Assembly (NCBI GenBank): GCA_017936765.1
Contig: JAGBEX010000023.1
Coordinates: forward strand, 1-64,000
DNA: 64,000 nt
From: Clostridia bacterium
GTDB lineage: Bacteria; Bacillota; Clostridia; Christensenellales; Aristaeellaceae
Direction: 5' to 3'
In this document: in pieces, positions 42,702-51,579 of the stretch
Layout: every line of letters starts with the position of its first letter
Position numbering within the stretch: position 1 is the first letter of the stretch
Notes under the pieces: generated by a model
What the model was told of the DNA's origin: nothing
Database searches by the model: none
Seen by the model: the letters and a program-made list of their open reading frames with translations, nothing else
Made by a program: the position numbers and the translations under genes

Positions 42702-45692
42702 ATGGCTCGCAACAAGCAACGGGAAAGCACGATTTTCATGCGGCTGCTGGTGCCGCTGGTCGTTATTGTGCTGCTGACCATCGGCCTGCTTGTGCTGTCG
42801 CTGAATGTGGGCGGCACCTTCCGCGATCTGAACAGCAATGCATTGAATATGCTGGACGAGCGGGCGCAGAGCAAGCGCCAGAGCCTGCAAAGCGAAATGC
42901 TGGGGCGCTGGAGCAACCTGGATGCCACCGCAGAATCCGTGGCCAGCATCATCCGGCGCAAGCTGACGGTGGCCGGCGTATCCGCCGATGATATGAAGAC
43001 CGATGCCGCCCTGAATGCTGACATCATGCTCAGCGTGGCGCCCACGCTGGTCACTCAGCTGCGGGCAGGCGGCACCACGGGTATCTTTGTGATTCTCAAC
43101 GGCATCGGCGTGGCCGACCAGCCGGACACCTGGGCAGGCGTATACCTGCGGGACAACGATCCCACCACCAACAGCAGTACCAATAGCGACGTGCTGCTCC
43201 TGCGCGGTATGCCGCCGGTGAGCCGGGAACTGGATATCTCCCTGGACAGCTTCTGGAAGGCTTCCTTCACCTTTAACGAAGCCGACAGCAATTTCTTCTA
43301 CAAGGTCGTAGGTGCCGTGATGGAGGGTACCTCCAGCGAGGCACGGCACTATGGCTACTGGTGTATGCCCTTCCAGATCAGCGAAGGCGACCCGCTGAAG
43401 GCCATGACCTACGCCATGCCCCTGTTTGACCGGGACGGCAATGTGCTGGGCATGATCGGCGTGGACATGACCACCAACTACATCATCAGCCTGCTCAACA
43501 GTGGCGAGTTCGTGCGCGAAGCCACGGGCAGCTATGTGCTGGGTATGCAGCAGGCGGATGGCAGCATTCAGGTGGCCTGTGCCGCTGGCGCCAGCTATAA
43601 GCAGTATTTCAATGCGGAGGACACGGTGCTGGTGCCGGATCAGAAGCTGGACAACAACAGCCTGAGCATCACCGGCAGCCGCAACGGGCGGCAGATGTAC
43701 GCCTCCGTGATGCCCCTGAACCTCTACGATAGCAACACCGCCTTTGAAAACGACCAATGGGTGCTGGTGGGTATGCAGCCCGCCGAATCCCTGATGGCCT
43801 TCTCCGCACAGTTCCGCAACGTGGTGGGCGTGTCGGTGGTGGTGGCCATTGCCATCAGCCTGATCCTGGCCTCCCTTGCCAGCGGCCAGCTGATCCGCCC
43901 CATCAAGCGCCTGGTCAAGCAGGTGGAGAGCGCTGATCCTGGCAGCGAGCTGACCCTGGAAAAGACCAACATTGCGGAGATCGACACCCTGGCCAACGCC
44001 ATTGAGACCCTGAACCACGATGCGCTGGAGGATGCAGCCCGCTTCTCCACCATCATGCAGATGACTGGTCTGCAGGTGGGCGTGTTTGAACTGAAGAAGG
44101 ACGAGGATCAAGTCTTCTGCTCGCCTGAATTCGTCAATATGCTGGACATGGGCGAGGTTGCCCGCCAGAACGACATGATCAGCCGCGAGACCTTTGGCCG
44201 GGTGATGCGCGACCGCTTCACCAATGCCTATGACGAGGATGTGTGGCGCTTCCAGGTGCGGGGCGAGGAGCTGTACCTGCGCTACAAGCAGGTGGAACGC
44301 GACGACCGCATCGTGGGTACCCTGGTGGACGTGACCGATGAGATCAACACCCGCATCGACCTGGAGCGCGCCCGCGACATCGATGCCCTCACCGGCATCC
44401 ACAACCGCCGCGCGTTTGCCCGCCTGACCCAGGATCTCTTTGGCCGCCGCAGGGATGAGATGGGCGTTTCTGCCCTGATCATGGTGGACCTGGATAACCT
44501 GAAGTTCCTCAACAGCACCTATGGCCACGATACCGGCGACAGCTTTATCCGCGCCTTTGCCCACGCGCTGGGCGTCTTTGAGCAGGAGAACCACAGCATT
44601 GTGGCGCGCCGCTCCGGCGACGAGTTCTATATGCTGCTCTACGGCTACGACAGCCGCCACGCCCTGGAGGATCACATCGATACCGCATGGCAGCAGGTCA
44701 GCTCCCAGGGCATCGTGCTGCCCGACGGCAGCTTCTACCGCTTCCGTGCCTCCGGCGGCATGGCCTGGTATCCGGATGATGCAGCCACCCTGTCCAAGCT
44801 GCTGCACTATGCGGACTTTGCCATGTACAAGGTCAAGCAGGACGCCAAGGGCAACCTGCGCACCTTCGACAGCGCTCTGTTCAACGAGGAGAGCTACCTC
44901 ATCGATGCCCGCGCTGCCCTGGATCGCCTGATCGACAACCAGCTGCTGCACTACGCCTATCAGCCCATCGTGTCGGTAAAGACTGCCGAGCTGTGGGGCT
45001 ACGAGCTGCTGATGCGCCCCGACGTGCCGGAATTGAAGAACCCCGGCGCCGTGCTGCGACTGGCCAAGGAGCAGGGCAAGCTGCACCACATCGAGCGACT
45101 GACCTGGTTCTGTGGCCTGGAATCTGCCCGGGTGATGATGGATCGCGGCCTGCTGAACAGGGACATGAAGCTGTTCATCAACTCCATTGCCAGCCAGAAA
45201 ATGGACCTCACCGAGCGTCAGCACATCATCGACTGCTATACCGACCTCCTGCCCCAGGTGGTGCTGGAGGTGACCGAGGCAGAGGACAACAACAAGGGCT
45301 TTACCGAGCGGAAGATGAAGTTCATCCGCGGCAATGGCGGCGAGGTGGCCATCGACGACTACGGCACCGGCTACAACAGCGAATTGGCCCTGGTGGAGAT
45401 CCCCTGCGAATACGTGAAGGTGGACGCATCCTTCGTCCGCGATGTGGACAAGGATCCCAACAAGCAGGCGCTGGTGAAGAACCTGATGAGCTACGCCAAG
45501 GCGCGTGGCATTGCCGTGCTGGCCGAGGGCGTGGAGACCCGCAACGAAATGGAAACCATGATCGGCTTCGGTGTGGACTACCTCCAGGGCTTCTACCTGG
45601 GTATGCCCCGGGAAAAGCCCCAGCAGGTGCTGCAATCCATCCGCATGGAGATCCGCGATATCACCTGGCGGATGCAGCATCCCCAGGCGTAA
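42702..45692 (+). CDS. Membrane GGDEF-EAL protein (cyclic di-GMP phosphodiesterase)
   Basis: 996 aa from ATG 42702 (GGGAGGGGAG upstream). Transmembrane helix about 15-38, an extracellular dCache-like sensor domain about 40-375, second helix about 380-400, a linker region, then GGDEF (about 560-710) and EAL (about 730-980). The GGDEF signature is SGDEF (RRSGDEFYML), changed at the first Gly, so diguanylate cyclase activity is doubtful. The EAL domain keeps its catalytic residues: YELLMR, the Asn in FINSI, VTEAE, IDDYGTGYN, YVKVDASF, AEGVET and LQGFYLG. It probably degrades c-di-GMP in response to an extracellular signal, perhaps through the binding protein upstream. Confidence 0.93.
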   Translation: MARNKQRESTIFMRLLVPLVVIVLLTIGLLVLSLNVGGTFRDLNSNALNMLDERAQSKRQSLQSEMLGRWSNLDATAESVASIIRRKLTVAGVSADDMKTDAALNADIMLSVAPTLVTQLRAGGTTGIFVILNGIGVADQPDTWAGVYLRDNDPTTNSSTNSDVLLLRGMPPVSRELDISLDSFWKASFTFNEADSNFFYKVVGAVMEGTSSEARHYGYWCMPFQISEGDPLKAMTYAMPLFDRDGNVLGMIGVDMTTNYIISLLNSGEFVREATGSYVLGMQQADGSIQVACAAGASYKQYFNAEDTVLVPDQKLDNNSLSITGSRNGRQMYASVMPLNLYDSNTAFENDQWVLVGMQPAESLMAFSAQFRNVVGVSVVVAIAISLILASLASGQLIRPIKRLVKQVESADPGSELTLEKTNIAEIDTLANAIETLNHDALEDAARFSTIMQMTGLQVGVFELKKDEDQVFCSPEFVNMLDMGEVARQNDMISRETFGRVMRDRFTNAYDEDVWRFQVRGEELYLRYKQVERDDRIVGTLVDVTDEINTRIDLERARDIDALTGIHNRRAFARLTQDLFGRRRDEMGVSALIMVDLDNLKFLNSTYGHDTGDSFIRAFAHALGVFEQENHSIVARRSGDEFYMLLYGYDSRHALEDHIDTAWQQVSSQGIVLPDGSFYRFRASGGMAWYPDDAATLSKLLHYADFAMYKVKQDAKGNLRTFDSALFNEESYLIDARAALDRLIDNQLLHYAYQPIVSVKTAELWGYELLMRPDVPELKNPGAVLRLAKEQGKLHHIERLTWFCGLESARVMMDRGLLNRDMKLFINSIASQKMDLTERQHIIDCYTDLLPQVVLEVTEAEDNNKGFTERKMKFIRGNGGEVAIDDYGTGYNSELALVEIPCEYVKVDASFVRDVDKDPNKQALVKNLMSYAKARGIAVLAEGVETRNEMETMIGFGVDYLQGFYLGMPREKPQQVLQSIRMEIRDITWRMQHPQA

Positions 45693-45712
45693 GGCCAATA
45701 AGCTCATATTCA

Positions 45713-45743
45713 TGTAGGGACGGGGGCGCACCCTGCCCCTACA
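45713..45743. repeat. Short palindromic intergenic unit
   Basis: TGTAGGG (45713-45719) and CCCCTACA (45736-45743) flank a GC-rich inverted core (GGGGGCGCACCCTGCCCC). The ends match the TGTAGGGGCGATC-type module at 18482 and 2668. It may act as a terminator without a T-run after the GGDEF-EAL gene. Confidence 0.5.
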
Positions 45744-45773
45744 ATTCTGTTTTACAGGAGGCGGTATGCCGCC

Positions 45774-47261
45774 ATGGATCGTATTTTGCTGTTGATGGCT
45801 GCCCAGGGCTATCCCCAGGCCGATGCCGCCCTGCGCTCTGCCAGGGAAAACGCGGCCTCGCCTGCGCGGGTGTCCTATGGCCTTTCCCTGCAGGATGAGC
45901 CGGACGAGAATGCTCACTCGGCCATGCGGGCGCTGGGGTCGGTGCAGTTTCTGTGTCCCGGCTTCTCCAGCTGGACGGACATGGAAGCTCTGTGGCAGGG
46001 CGAAGGCTATGTGCTCATCGCCCACCCGGCCATGACCTTCACGAAAAACTGGGATATGCAGCTGCTGCGCGCCCTGCGCCAATGCCGGCGGGACAGCGTG
46101 TTCAGCACAGTGCTGACGGGCTATCTGCCCCGGCCGCAGGACCCGGTGGATGCGGTGTGTCCCGTGGCGGCAGAGAGCTTTGACGCCCAGGGACAACTGG
46201 TGTTCCAGCGCGGCACGCCCCTGCGCTATGCCACGTCCCCCCTGCGCAGCGCCTTTCTGCACCCGGATTTCTGCTTTGCCCCGGCGGCTTTCTTCCGGGA
46301 AATGCAGCAGGAGGAAGCGCCCCTGTTTCTGGCGGCTTTCCGGCGCAAGTGGGAGATCTACACCCTGCACCGCCCGGTGATCCACATCAGCGACGATATG
46401 CCCCTGCTGCCCTGCCAGCTGCCCCAGGAGACCGATACCAGCCTGAGCCGCTTTGAAAAGCGCTTCGGCCTGCGGCTCGCTACCCGGCAGCTTTCCGCCA
46501 TGGCGCGTCAGGGCGTGTTCACCGCTGACCTGACCTTTCCCACCCATGTACCCTATGTGGTGCGCGGCCAGGAAGCCCTGCGGGAGCTGATGAGCCGCTG
46601 GGGGAAGGTCTCGCCCCTGTGCGTGACAGCCTATCTTTCCCTGCCCATGGACGGCCCCAATATGCACGAGCAGTACATCTGCTGGTTCGGCTATCTCTCC
46701 CGGCTGAAGAACCTGTCCCTCCTGTGCTATGGGGACGGGGAGTCCACCCGGAAGATCATGCCCATGCTGCCCAATGTGCTGGAATACAAGCGCCGCTACG
46801 GCCTGCCGGTGGAGGGGGAGATCCCGGCTGAGGAGACCATGAACTACATGAAGCTCTCCAAGCCCTTCATTCTGGCCCAGAGCCGGGAGAAATTTTTGAA
46901 TCACAGCCACTATGTGTGGATCAATTTCGGCTATCTGCGGTATCCTGTGTATGAGCGCGCCGCCATCGACTGGGCCAATGTCTGCCACGACAAGATCATG
47001 CTGAGCATGGTGGAGGGCGTGCCGGATGTATCCATGCTGGTGGTGCCGGACGCCATGCTCCTGACCCTGTGCCGGGAGATCGCTGCCCTGTGCGAGAGCG
47101 AATTGAACAGCCGCGGCCACCTGCCCATGGAAACGGAACTGTGGCTGATGCTGATCAAGGAGCATCGGGACTGGTTTGAATTGATCGATATGCCCGGCAA
47201 CAGGGAGCTTTTGACCCTGACCATGATGAGCCGGGAGGAGGAAGCCCATGTGTACAGCTAA
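45774..47261 (+). CDS. Glycosyltransferase-like protein
   Basis: 495 aa. The N-terminal half opens RILLLMAAQGYPQADAALRSA and contains SWTDMEALWQGEGYVLIAHP and QLLRALRQC, a layout like GlcNAc-type GT-A transferases in which residues near AHPAM replace a DXD motif. The C-terminal half (WFGYLSRLKNLSLLCYGDGES..., HYVWINFGYLRYPVYERAA) resembles HtrL/YibB-type proteins. The acceptor and donor are unknown. ATG 45774 is 12 nt after AGGAGG, with the hairpin GGCGG/CCGCC (45760-45773) between them. It overlaps the thioesterase gene by 14 nt. Confidence 0.7.
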   Translation: MDRILLLMAAQGYPQADAALRSARENAASPARVSYGLSLQDEPDENAHSAMRALGSVQFLCPGFSSWTDMEALWQGEGYVLIAHPAMTFTKNWDMQLLRALRQCRRDSVFSTVLTGYLPRPQDPVDAVCPVAAESFDAQGQLVFQRGTPLRYATSPLRSAFLHPDFCFAPAAFFREMQQEEAPLFLAAFRRKWEIYTLHRPVIHISDDMPLLPCQLPQETDTSLSRFEKRFGLRLATRQLSAMARQGVFTADLTFPTHVPYVVRGQEALRELMSRWGKVSPLCVTAYLSLPMDGPNMHEQYICWFGYLSRLKNLSLLCYGDGESTRKIMPMLPNVLEYKRRYGLPVEGEIPAEETMNYMKLSKPFILAQSREKFLNHSHYVWINFGYLRYPVYERAAIDWANVCHDKIMLSMVEGVPDVSMLVVPDAMLLTLCREIAALCESELNSRGHLPMETELWLMLIKEHRDWFELIDMPGNRELLTLTMMSREEEAHVYS

Positions 47262-47721
47262 AACCGTGGAGGAAAGCCGCACCACCCATGTGGAGATATT
47301 GATGCCCGGCGACCTGAACGGCTACAGCCGTCTGTTTGGCGGCAGGCTGATGGAGTGGATCGACGTGGTGGCCGCTGTGGTGGCGCGCCGCCACGCCGGG
47401 TGCGAGGTCACCACCGCCTCGGTGGACAACCTGGAATTCCAGGCCCCCGCCTTTACCAACGACACCGTTGTGCTGGAGGGGCGCATCACCTGCGTGGGTC
47501 GCACCAGCATGGAGGTGCGGGTGGACACCTTTGTGGAGGCGCTGGGTGGCAGGCGGCACCGGGTGAACCGGGCTTATCTGGTCATGGTGGCGCTGGACAG
47601 GAATCAAAAGCCTGTGCCGGTACCCCAGTTGATATTGGAAACGGAAGAAGACAAAGCAGAATGGGATGCAGGTATGCGCCGCCGTGCGCTGCGCACCCTG
47701 CGCCAGAAGGAGAATTACTGA
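47248..47721 (+). CDS. Acyl-CoA thioesterase, hotdog fold
   Basis: 157 aa. The hotdog-fold pattern of YciA/BFIT-type enzymes: HVEILMPGDLNGYSRLFGG followed by RLMEWIDVVAAVVARRHAG (catalytic Asp in the helix) and ASVDNLEFQAPAFTNDTVVL. Cleaves acyl-CoA; the chain length is unknown. Start ATG 47248 with GGGAGGAGG upstream, inside the end of the previous gene; the stop overlaps the metF start (TGATG), so the three genes are coupled. Confidence 0.88.
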   Translation: MCTAKTVEESRTTHVEILMPGDLNGYSRLFGGRLMEWIDVVAAVVARRHAGCEVTTASVDNLEFQAPAFTNDTVVLEGRITCVGRTSMEVRVDTFVEALGGRRHRVNRAYLVMVALDRNQKPVPVPQLILETEEDKAEWDAGMRRRALRTLRQKENY

Positions 47722-48581
47722 TGAAGATCGGCCAGCTTTTGCGGGACGGCAAGGTACACTTGTCCTGCGAGGTATTCCCGCCCAAGAAGTTCGATGGCAT
47801 CGCCCAGGCGTCCCAGGTGGCGCAGGAGATCGCCGACCTGCACCCTGCCTTTATGTCCGTGACCTACGGCGCGGCAGGCTCCACCCCCGGCCACACCCTG
47901 GCGGTGGCCAAGGCCGTGGCGGAAAAGAACGTCACCCCCCTGTGCCACCTGACCTGCGTGCAATCCACCCGCGACCATGTGAAGCAGGTGCTTGCCGACA
48001 TGAAGGCCGCTGGCATGGAAAACGTGCTGGCGCTGCGGGGCGATCTGCCCAAGGAGGGCGAGCCGGTGAAGGACTTCGCCTACGCCAGCGAGCTGGTGGA
48101 GTTCATCCATCAGCAGGGCGACTTCTGCGTGGGTGCGGCCTGCTATCCGGAGGGTCACCCGGAGAGCGGCGGCCGTATCCGGGACATTGAGTTCCTCAAG
48201 CGCAAGGTGGATGCGGGTGTGGACTTCCTCACCACCCAGATGTTCTTCGACAACGGCATCCTGTACAACTTCCTGTACCGGGCGCTACGGGCGGGCATCG
48301 ACGTGCCGGTGTGCGCGGGCATCATGCCCATCACCACCACCCAGCAGGTGGAGCGCGTGGTGAAGCTCTCTGGCTCCATCATGCCGCCGCGCTTTGCCGC
48401 CATTGCGGATCGCTTTGCGGATGATCCCGCGGCCATGGCGCAGGCGGGCATCGCCTTTGCCACCGAGCAGATCATCGACCTGGTGGCCAATGGCATCAAC
48501 AACATTCACCTGTACACTATGAACAAGCCCTGGATCACCAAGGCCATTGTGGACAACCTGTCCAATGTGATCAAGATGTAA
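47721..48581 (+). CDS. metF: Methylenetetrahydrofolate reductase
   Basis: 286 aa. Reduces 5,10-methylene-THF to 5-methyl-THF for methionine synthesis or the Wood-Ljungdahl methyl branch. TIM barrel: catalytic Glu in LSCEVFPPKK, SVTYGAAGST, HLTCVQ, LALRGDLP and GAACYPEGHPES, TTQMFFDN. Short (no C-terminal regulatory domain), as in other bacteria. Last gene before a strong terminator. Confidence 0.94.
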   Translation: MKIGQLLRDGKVHLSCEVFPPKKFDGIAQASQVAQEIADLHPAFMSVTYGAAGSTPGHTLAVAKAVAEKNVTPLCHLTCVQSTRDHVKQVLADMKAAGMENVLALRGDLPKEGEPVKDFAYASELVEFIHQQGDFCVGAACYPEGHPESGGRIRDIEFLKRKVDAGVDFLTTQMFFDNGILYNFLYRALRAGIDVPVCAGIMPITTTQQVERVVKLSGSIMPPRFAAIADRFADDPAAMAQAGIAFATEQIIDLVANGINNIHLYTMNKPWITKAIVDNLSNVIKM

Positions 48582-48611
48582 ATAGAACCGCCACGGCGGG
48601 AGAATGCAAAG

Positions 48612-48646
48612 CGAGCATCCGGCAAGAGGTCGGATGCTCGTTTTTT
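48612..48646 (+). terminator. Terminator after metF
   Basis: CGAGCATCCG (48612-48621) pairs with CGGATGCTCG (48631-48640), followed by TTTTTT. Confidence 0.92.
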
Positions 48647-48686
48647 GTGGTGGGTGAATTGTAGTTTATTAAACTGAAAATACCTT

Positions 48687-49019
48687 TTAATCTTCCGGTC
48701 TCGGTCCGTTGGGCAGAGGCTTTCCGTTTTCATCTCTGTTGATAGGCGTTGCTTTAAGATGATACATTATGCACCTACAGGGGCATGGTAAATCCATTTC
48801 ATATTTTTCTTTCTCGCCTCTGTAGGTAAAGTCACCGCCACATCGAATGACTTCGCACCAAGTAAATAATTCGGTCATTACTCTGGGGCACATTCCAGCA
48901 GGACATTCATATGAAAAAACGAATTTATCTCCTTTTTCTATACCAAGCCTGCAATGAGCTGCTTTTCCATCAATGGCAGTTAATTCAAACTGCCAATCTT
49001 CTGTGACCCATCTTTTCAT
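48687..49019 (-). CDS. TIGR04076-family protein
   Basis: 110 aa. The pattern CRLGIEKGDKFVFSYECPAGMCPRVMTELF followed by GGDFTYRG and a Cys-rich end CPCPCRC... (DLPCPCRC) matches the TIGR04076 family, whose function is unknown; Cys residues suggest metal binding. Base composition is more AT-rich than its neighbours, hinting at later acquisition. It starts 21 nt after the GuaA-like stop codon and may share its transcript. Confidence 0.75.
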   Translation of the reverse strand: MKRWVTEDWQFELTAIDGKAAHCRLGIEKGDKFVFSYECPAGMCPRVMTELFTWCEVIRCGGDFTYRGEKEKYEMDLPCPCRCIMYHLKATPINRDENGKPLPNGPRPED

Positions 49020-49040
49020 AGCAGGTTGCTCCCTTTCAAA

Positions 49041-50495
49041 TTACCTGGTTTCATTTCTTGCGTAGCTCTGGCTGGGGGTGAAGTCATACAGCACACGGCA
49101 TACGGCGGGGAGGGTGGCGAGGATCTGCTCGGTCACGCGCTCCAGCAGGTCGTGGGGGAGGCGGGAGGCAATGGCCACATTGCCGTCGATGACCTGCACC
49201 GCCCGCAGGATGATCACATAGCCCTCACCCATGGGGACGGGGTTATCGGCCAGGGTGGCGTAGTATTGCCACAGGCGCTTGTGCTGTCCGGCGGCCTCGA
49301 TCTCCTGGCGGAAGATGGCGTCGGCCTCCCGCAGGATGGCCAGCTTTTCCTCCGTGACATCGGAGAGGATGCGCGAGGCCAGGCCGCTGCCGGGGAAGGG
49401 CTGGCGGCGGATGATGCTCTCGGGCAGGAGCAGGTCCTCGCCCACGCGGCGCACTTCATCCTTGAACAGCTCCCGCACAGGCTCCACCAGGGGCAGACCT
49501 TCGGTGGGCTGGCTGGCCGGGGCGTCCAGAATATCGTTGTAGTTGGTGCCCTGGAGCATCACCTTCACGCCGGGCAGCTGCTGCACCTGGCGCTGGATGA
49601 TCTCCTGCAGCAGGTCGTGGACGATGCGCTCCTTGGCGCGGATGGACACGATGCCCTGCAGCGCGGAGAGGATCTCCTCGCTGGCGTCCACCATTTCCAC
49701 GTTCAGCCCCAGCTGGTCGCGGTAGAGGCGGAGGACTTCCTCCCCCTCGCCCTTGCGCAAAAGGCCGGTGTCGATCAGCAGGCAGCGCAGCCGATGGCCG
49801 ATGGCCTGGTTGCCCAGCACGGCGCACACACCGCTGTCCACGCCGCCGGAGATGGCGCACAGCGCCTCGGCCTCGTCGGGGCAGGCGGCCTGAATGGCCT
49901 CGCGGGCGCGCTCCACTACCGCCTGACGACTCCACCATTGGGTGCAGCCGCACACGTTCATGCAGTAGTTCAGCAGTAGCTGGGTGCCGTCGGGGTCGTT
50001 GTTTTCGGGCAGGAAGGCCAGGCCGTACACGGACTTGCCCGCCGCGCGGAAGCCCAGCACGCCGTTTTCCACCTGGGCAATGGGGTGGCAGGCAGCGGAC
50101 AGCGCCACGCACCGACAGGCGGGGATGTACCGCTCGTTGGCGGTCAGCCCGGCAAACAGGTCTTCCGCACCCTCGAAGTGGACGGGGAACACACCGGGCT
50201 GTTCGGCCTTATCCCCCAGGGAGCAGCCCAGCTGCAAGGCCAGGGACAGGGCGGCATCGCCCATGGCCATCACGGGCAGGCCGGTGGTGAGAATCTCGCC
50301 CAGGCCGGGAATGGCAGCGGGTTCGCCTGCATCGGCACCCGCCAGCAGGATGCCCCGGGCCTCCTGCGCCAGCACGTCCGCAGCGGTGGCGGTGGCGGGC
50401 AGAATGCGGCAGTCCAGGTGTTCCGAGCGCAGCTTGCGCGCCATGGAACGGCAGGCCTTGCTGTCGGCCTCGATGAGGATAATCATATCGCGCAT
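49041..50495 (-). CDS. GMP synthase homologue with inactivated glutaminase domain
   Basis: 484 aa with the domain order of GuaA: amidotransferase (about 1-180), ATP pyrophosphatase (about 195-370) and C-terminal dimerisation (about 375-484). In the first domain the nucleophile elbow GICYG is replaced by VMAMGDAA (no Cys), and FHPE is FLPE (no His), so glutamine hydrolysis should be lost. The P-loop is ISGGVDSGV and PFPGSGLASRI is kept, but the XMP-site wording GVMGD-x-RTY and DGMTADW becomes VPMGEGYVI and IDGNVAIAS, and the usual last residues (PATIEWE) are absent. It may be an ammonia-using or repurposed enzyme. Start ATG 50495 with GAGGAG inside a small hairpin. Confidence 0.85.
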   Translation of the reverse strand: MRDMIILIEADSKACRSMARKLRSEHLDCRILPATATAADVLAQEARGILLAGADAGEPAAIPGLGEILTTGLPVMAMGDAALSLALQLGCSLGDKAEQPGVFPVHFEGAEDLFAGLTANERYIPACRCVALSAACHPIAQVENGVLGFRAAGKSVYGLAFLPENNDPDGTQLLLNYCMNVCGCTQWWSRQAVVERAREAIQAACPDEAEALCAISGGVDSGVCAVLGNQAIGHRLRCLLIDTGLLRKGEGEEVLRLYRDQLGLNVEMVDASEEILSALQGIVSIRAKERIVHDLLQEIIQRQVQQLPGVKVMLQGTNYNDILDAPASQPTEGLPLVEPVRELFKDEVRRVGEDLLLPESIIRRQPFPGSGLASRILSDVTEEKLAILREADAIFRQEIEAAGQHKRLWQYYATLADNPVPMGEGYVIILRAVQVIDGNVAIASRLPHDLLERVTEQILATLPAVCRVLYDFTPSQSYARNETR

Positions 50496-50655
50496 GGGAG
50501 TTCACTCCTCTATTCAATGCAAAAACGTCGGCATTTCCTGTATATATTCGCCGCAGGGGCGGGAAAACCTTCTTTTGCGGGAAGGTGTTACAAAGTGCCC
50601 AATGAGCTGCTTTGATCAAATGCATACGTTTTTAAAATATTTTTTCAAAAACCTG

Positions 50656-50683
50656 TTTCACCCGCCGAAATATAGTGTATACT
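50656..50683 (+). promoter_or_regulatory. Promoter of the rubrerythrin gene
   Basis: TTTCAC (50656-50661), 16-nt spacer, TATACT (50678-50683). Confidence 0.55.
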
Positions 50684-50739
50684 ATCATCAGGCGGAAGCC
50701 AAACAACAAAGTAAGAAATAAAATTTGGAGGTAGATCAT

Positions 50740-51282
50740 ATGAAGTGGGTTTGCAAGGTTTGCGGTTATGTTCATGAGGGTCCCGAGGCTCCCGATTTCT
50801 GCCCTGTGTGCAAGGCTCCCAAGGCTAAGTTCGACCAGATGGCCGAGACCAAGACCTGGGCTTGCGAGCATGAGGTAGGCGTTGCCAAGGACGCTCCCGA
50901 AGAGATTAAGGAAATGCTCCGCGCCAACTTCACCGGCGAGTGCACCGAGGTGGGTATGTACCTGGCCATGGCTCGCGTGGCTCACCGCGAGGGCTATCCC
51001 GAGATCGGCCTCTACTGGGAGAAGGCTGCCTATGAAGAGGCTGAGCACGCTGCCAAGTTTGCCGAGCTGCTGGGCGAAGTCGTGTCCCCCTCCACCAAGG
51101 AAAACCTGACCGTCCGCGTGGAAGCCGAGAACGGCGCCACCGCCGGCAAGTTCGACCTGGCCCTGAAGGCCAAGCAGCTGAACCTGGACGCCATCCACGA
51201 CACCGTGCATGAAATGGCTCGCGACGAAGCCCGCCACGGCAAGGCTTTCGAAGGCCTGCTGAAGCGCTACTTCGGCAAGTAA
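50740..51282 (+). CDS. rbr: Reverse rubrerythrin (peroxide reductase)
   Basis: 180 aa from ATG 50740 (TTGGAGGT upstream). The rubredoxin domain comes first ([10 protein letters not shown] at 5-14, CPVC at about 21), then a four-helix di-iron domain with Glu/His ligands ([35 protein letters not shown]). N-terminal rubredoxin is the reverse-rubrerythrin order of anaerobic Bacillota, which reduces H2O2. The 3' end of the gene is the attachment site of the integrative element: the last codons from about 51235 on are probably supplied by the element, and the displaced host end survives at 61769-61826. Confidence 0.94.
   Translation: MKWVCKVCGYVHEGPEAPDFCPVCKAPKAKFDQMAETKTWACEHEVGVAKDAPEEIKEMLRANFTGECTEVGMYLAMARVAHREGYPEIGLYWEKAAYEEAEHAAKFAELLGEVVSPSTKENLTVRVEAENGATAGKFDLALKAKQLNLDAIHDTVHEMARDEARHGKAFEGLLKRYFGK
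51225..51282 (+). repeat. attL: left copy of the integration repeat
   Basis: This 58-nt stretch at the 3' end of rbr matches 61769-61826 at 54 positions. The exact blocks are CACGGCAAGGCTTTCGAAGG (51235-51254) and CGCTACTTCGGCAAGTAA (51265-51282). The four differences lie at 51234, 51255, 51258 and 51264. Strand exchange must have happened inside one exact block; the 20-nt block is the better candidate. Confidence 0.85.
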
Positions 51283-51308
51283 GAAATCTAGCAAAATCAA
51301 GGTTTTTG

Positions 51309-51345
51309 AGGAACCAGCTCTACATAGGGCTGGTTCCTTTTTTTT
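51309..51345 (+). terminator. Terminator after rbr (element-supplied copy)
   Basis: AGGAACCAGC (51309-51318) pairs with GCTGGTTCCT (51329-51338), followed by a T-run to 51345. The original host terminator survives at 61841-61872. Confidence 0.9.
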
Positions 51346-51369
51346 CTGCCAATAGCCGTTTCCGACACG

Positions 51370-51460
51370 AAAGTGGTACGAAAGTTGTACTTTCAAATCC
51401 ACAAGTGGTACTGAAATCCGAGGGATTACAGGCCAAAGTGGTACTCTCTAAAAGTGGTAC
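51370..51460 (+). repeat. Left-end site array, direct orientation (AAAGTGGTAC units)
   Basis: Five units: AAAGTGGTAC at 51370-51379, AAAGTTGTAC at 51381-51390, CAAGTGGTAC at 51402-51411, AAAGTGGTAC at 51435-51444 and 51451-51460. The first two are 11 bp apart; 51402 and 51435 are 33 bp (3 x 11) apart. The same units occur at the right end, so these are probable integrase arm-type sites. Confidence 0.75.
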
Positions 51461-51481
51461 TACTTCGTGGCGGTATTATAG

Positions 51482-51579
51482 CATAAACTTTGTAAGCAAA
51501 ACCAGGCATCTTTAATATATCTTACAAGCAAAATCCAAATCTCTTCCAAGCGTCTTTGAATCAACTTTGATACATCTTT
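51482..51579 (-). repeat. Left-end site array, inverted orientation, 11-bp period
   Basis: Read on the minus strand, 10-bp units start every 11 bp: AAAGATGTAT (51570-51579), AAAGTTGATT (51559-51568), AAAGACGCTT (51548-51557), GAAGAGATTT (51537-51546), GATTTTGCTT (51526-51535), TAAGATATAT (51515-51524), AAAGATGCCT (51504-51513), then a weak unit and AAAGTTTATG (51482-51491). Degenerate but strictly phased. It faces the array at 61616-61691. Confidence 0.7.

Noticed and set aside
42432..47285. Very long open frame (over 1,600 codons) on the minus strand opposite the GGDEF-EAL and glycosyltransferase-like genes
   Set aside because: It is the antisense of GC-rich coding DNA; its translation is His/Gly/Gln-rich without any domain, while the plus strand encodes well-conserved proteins.
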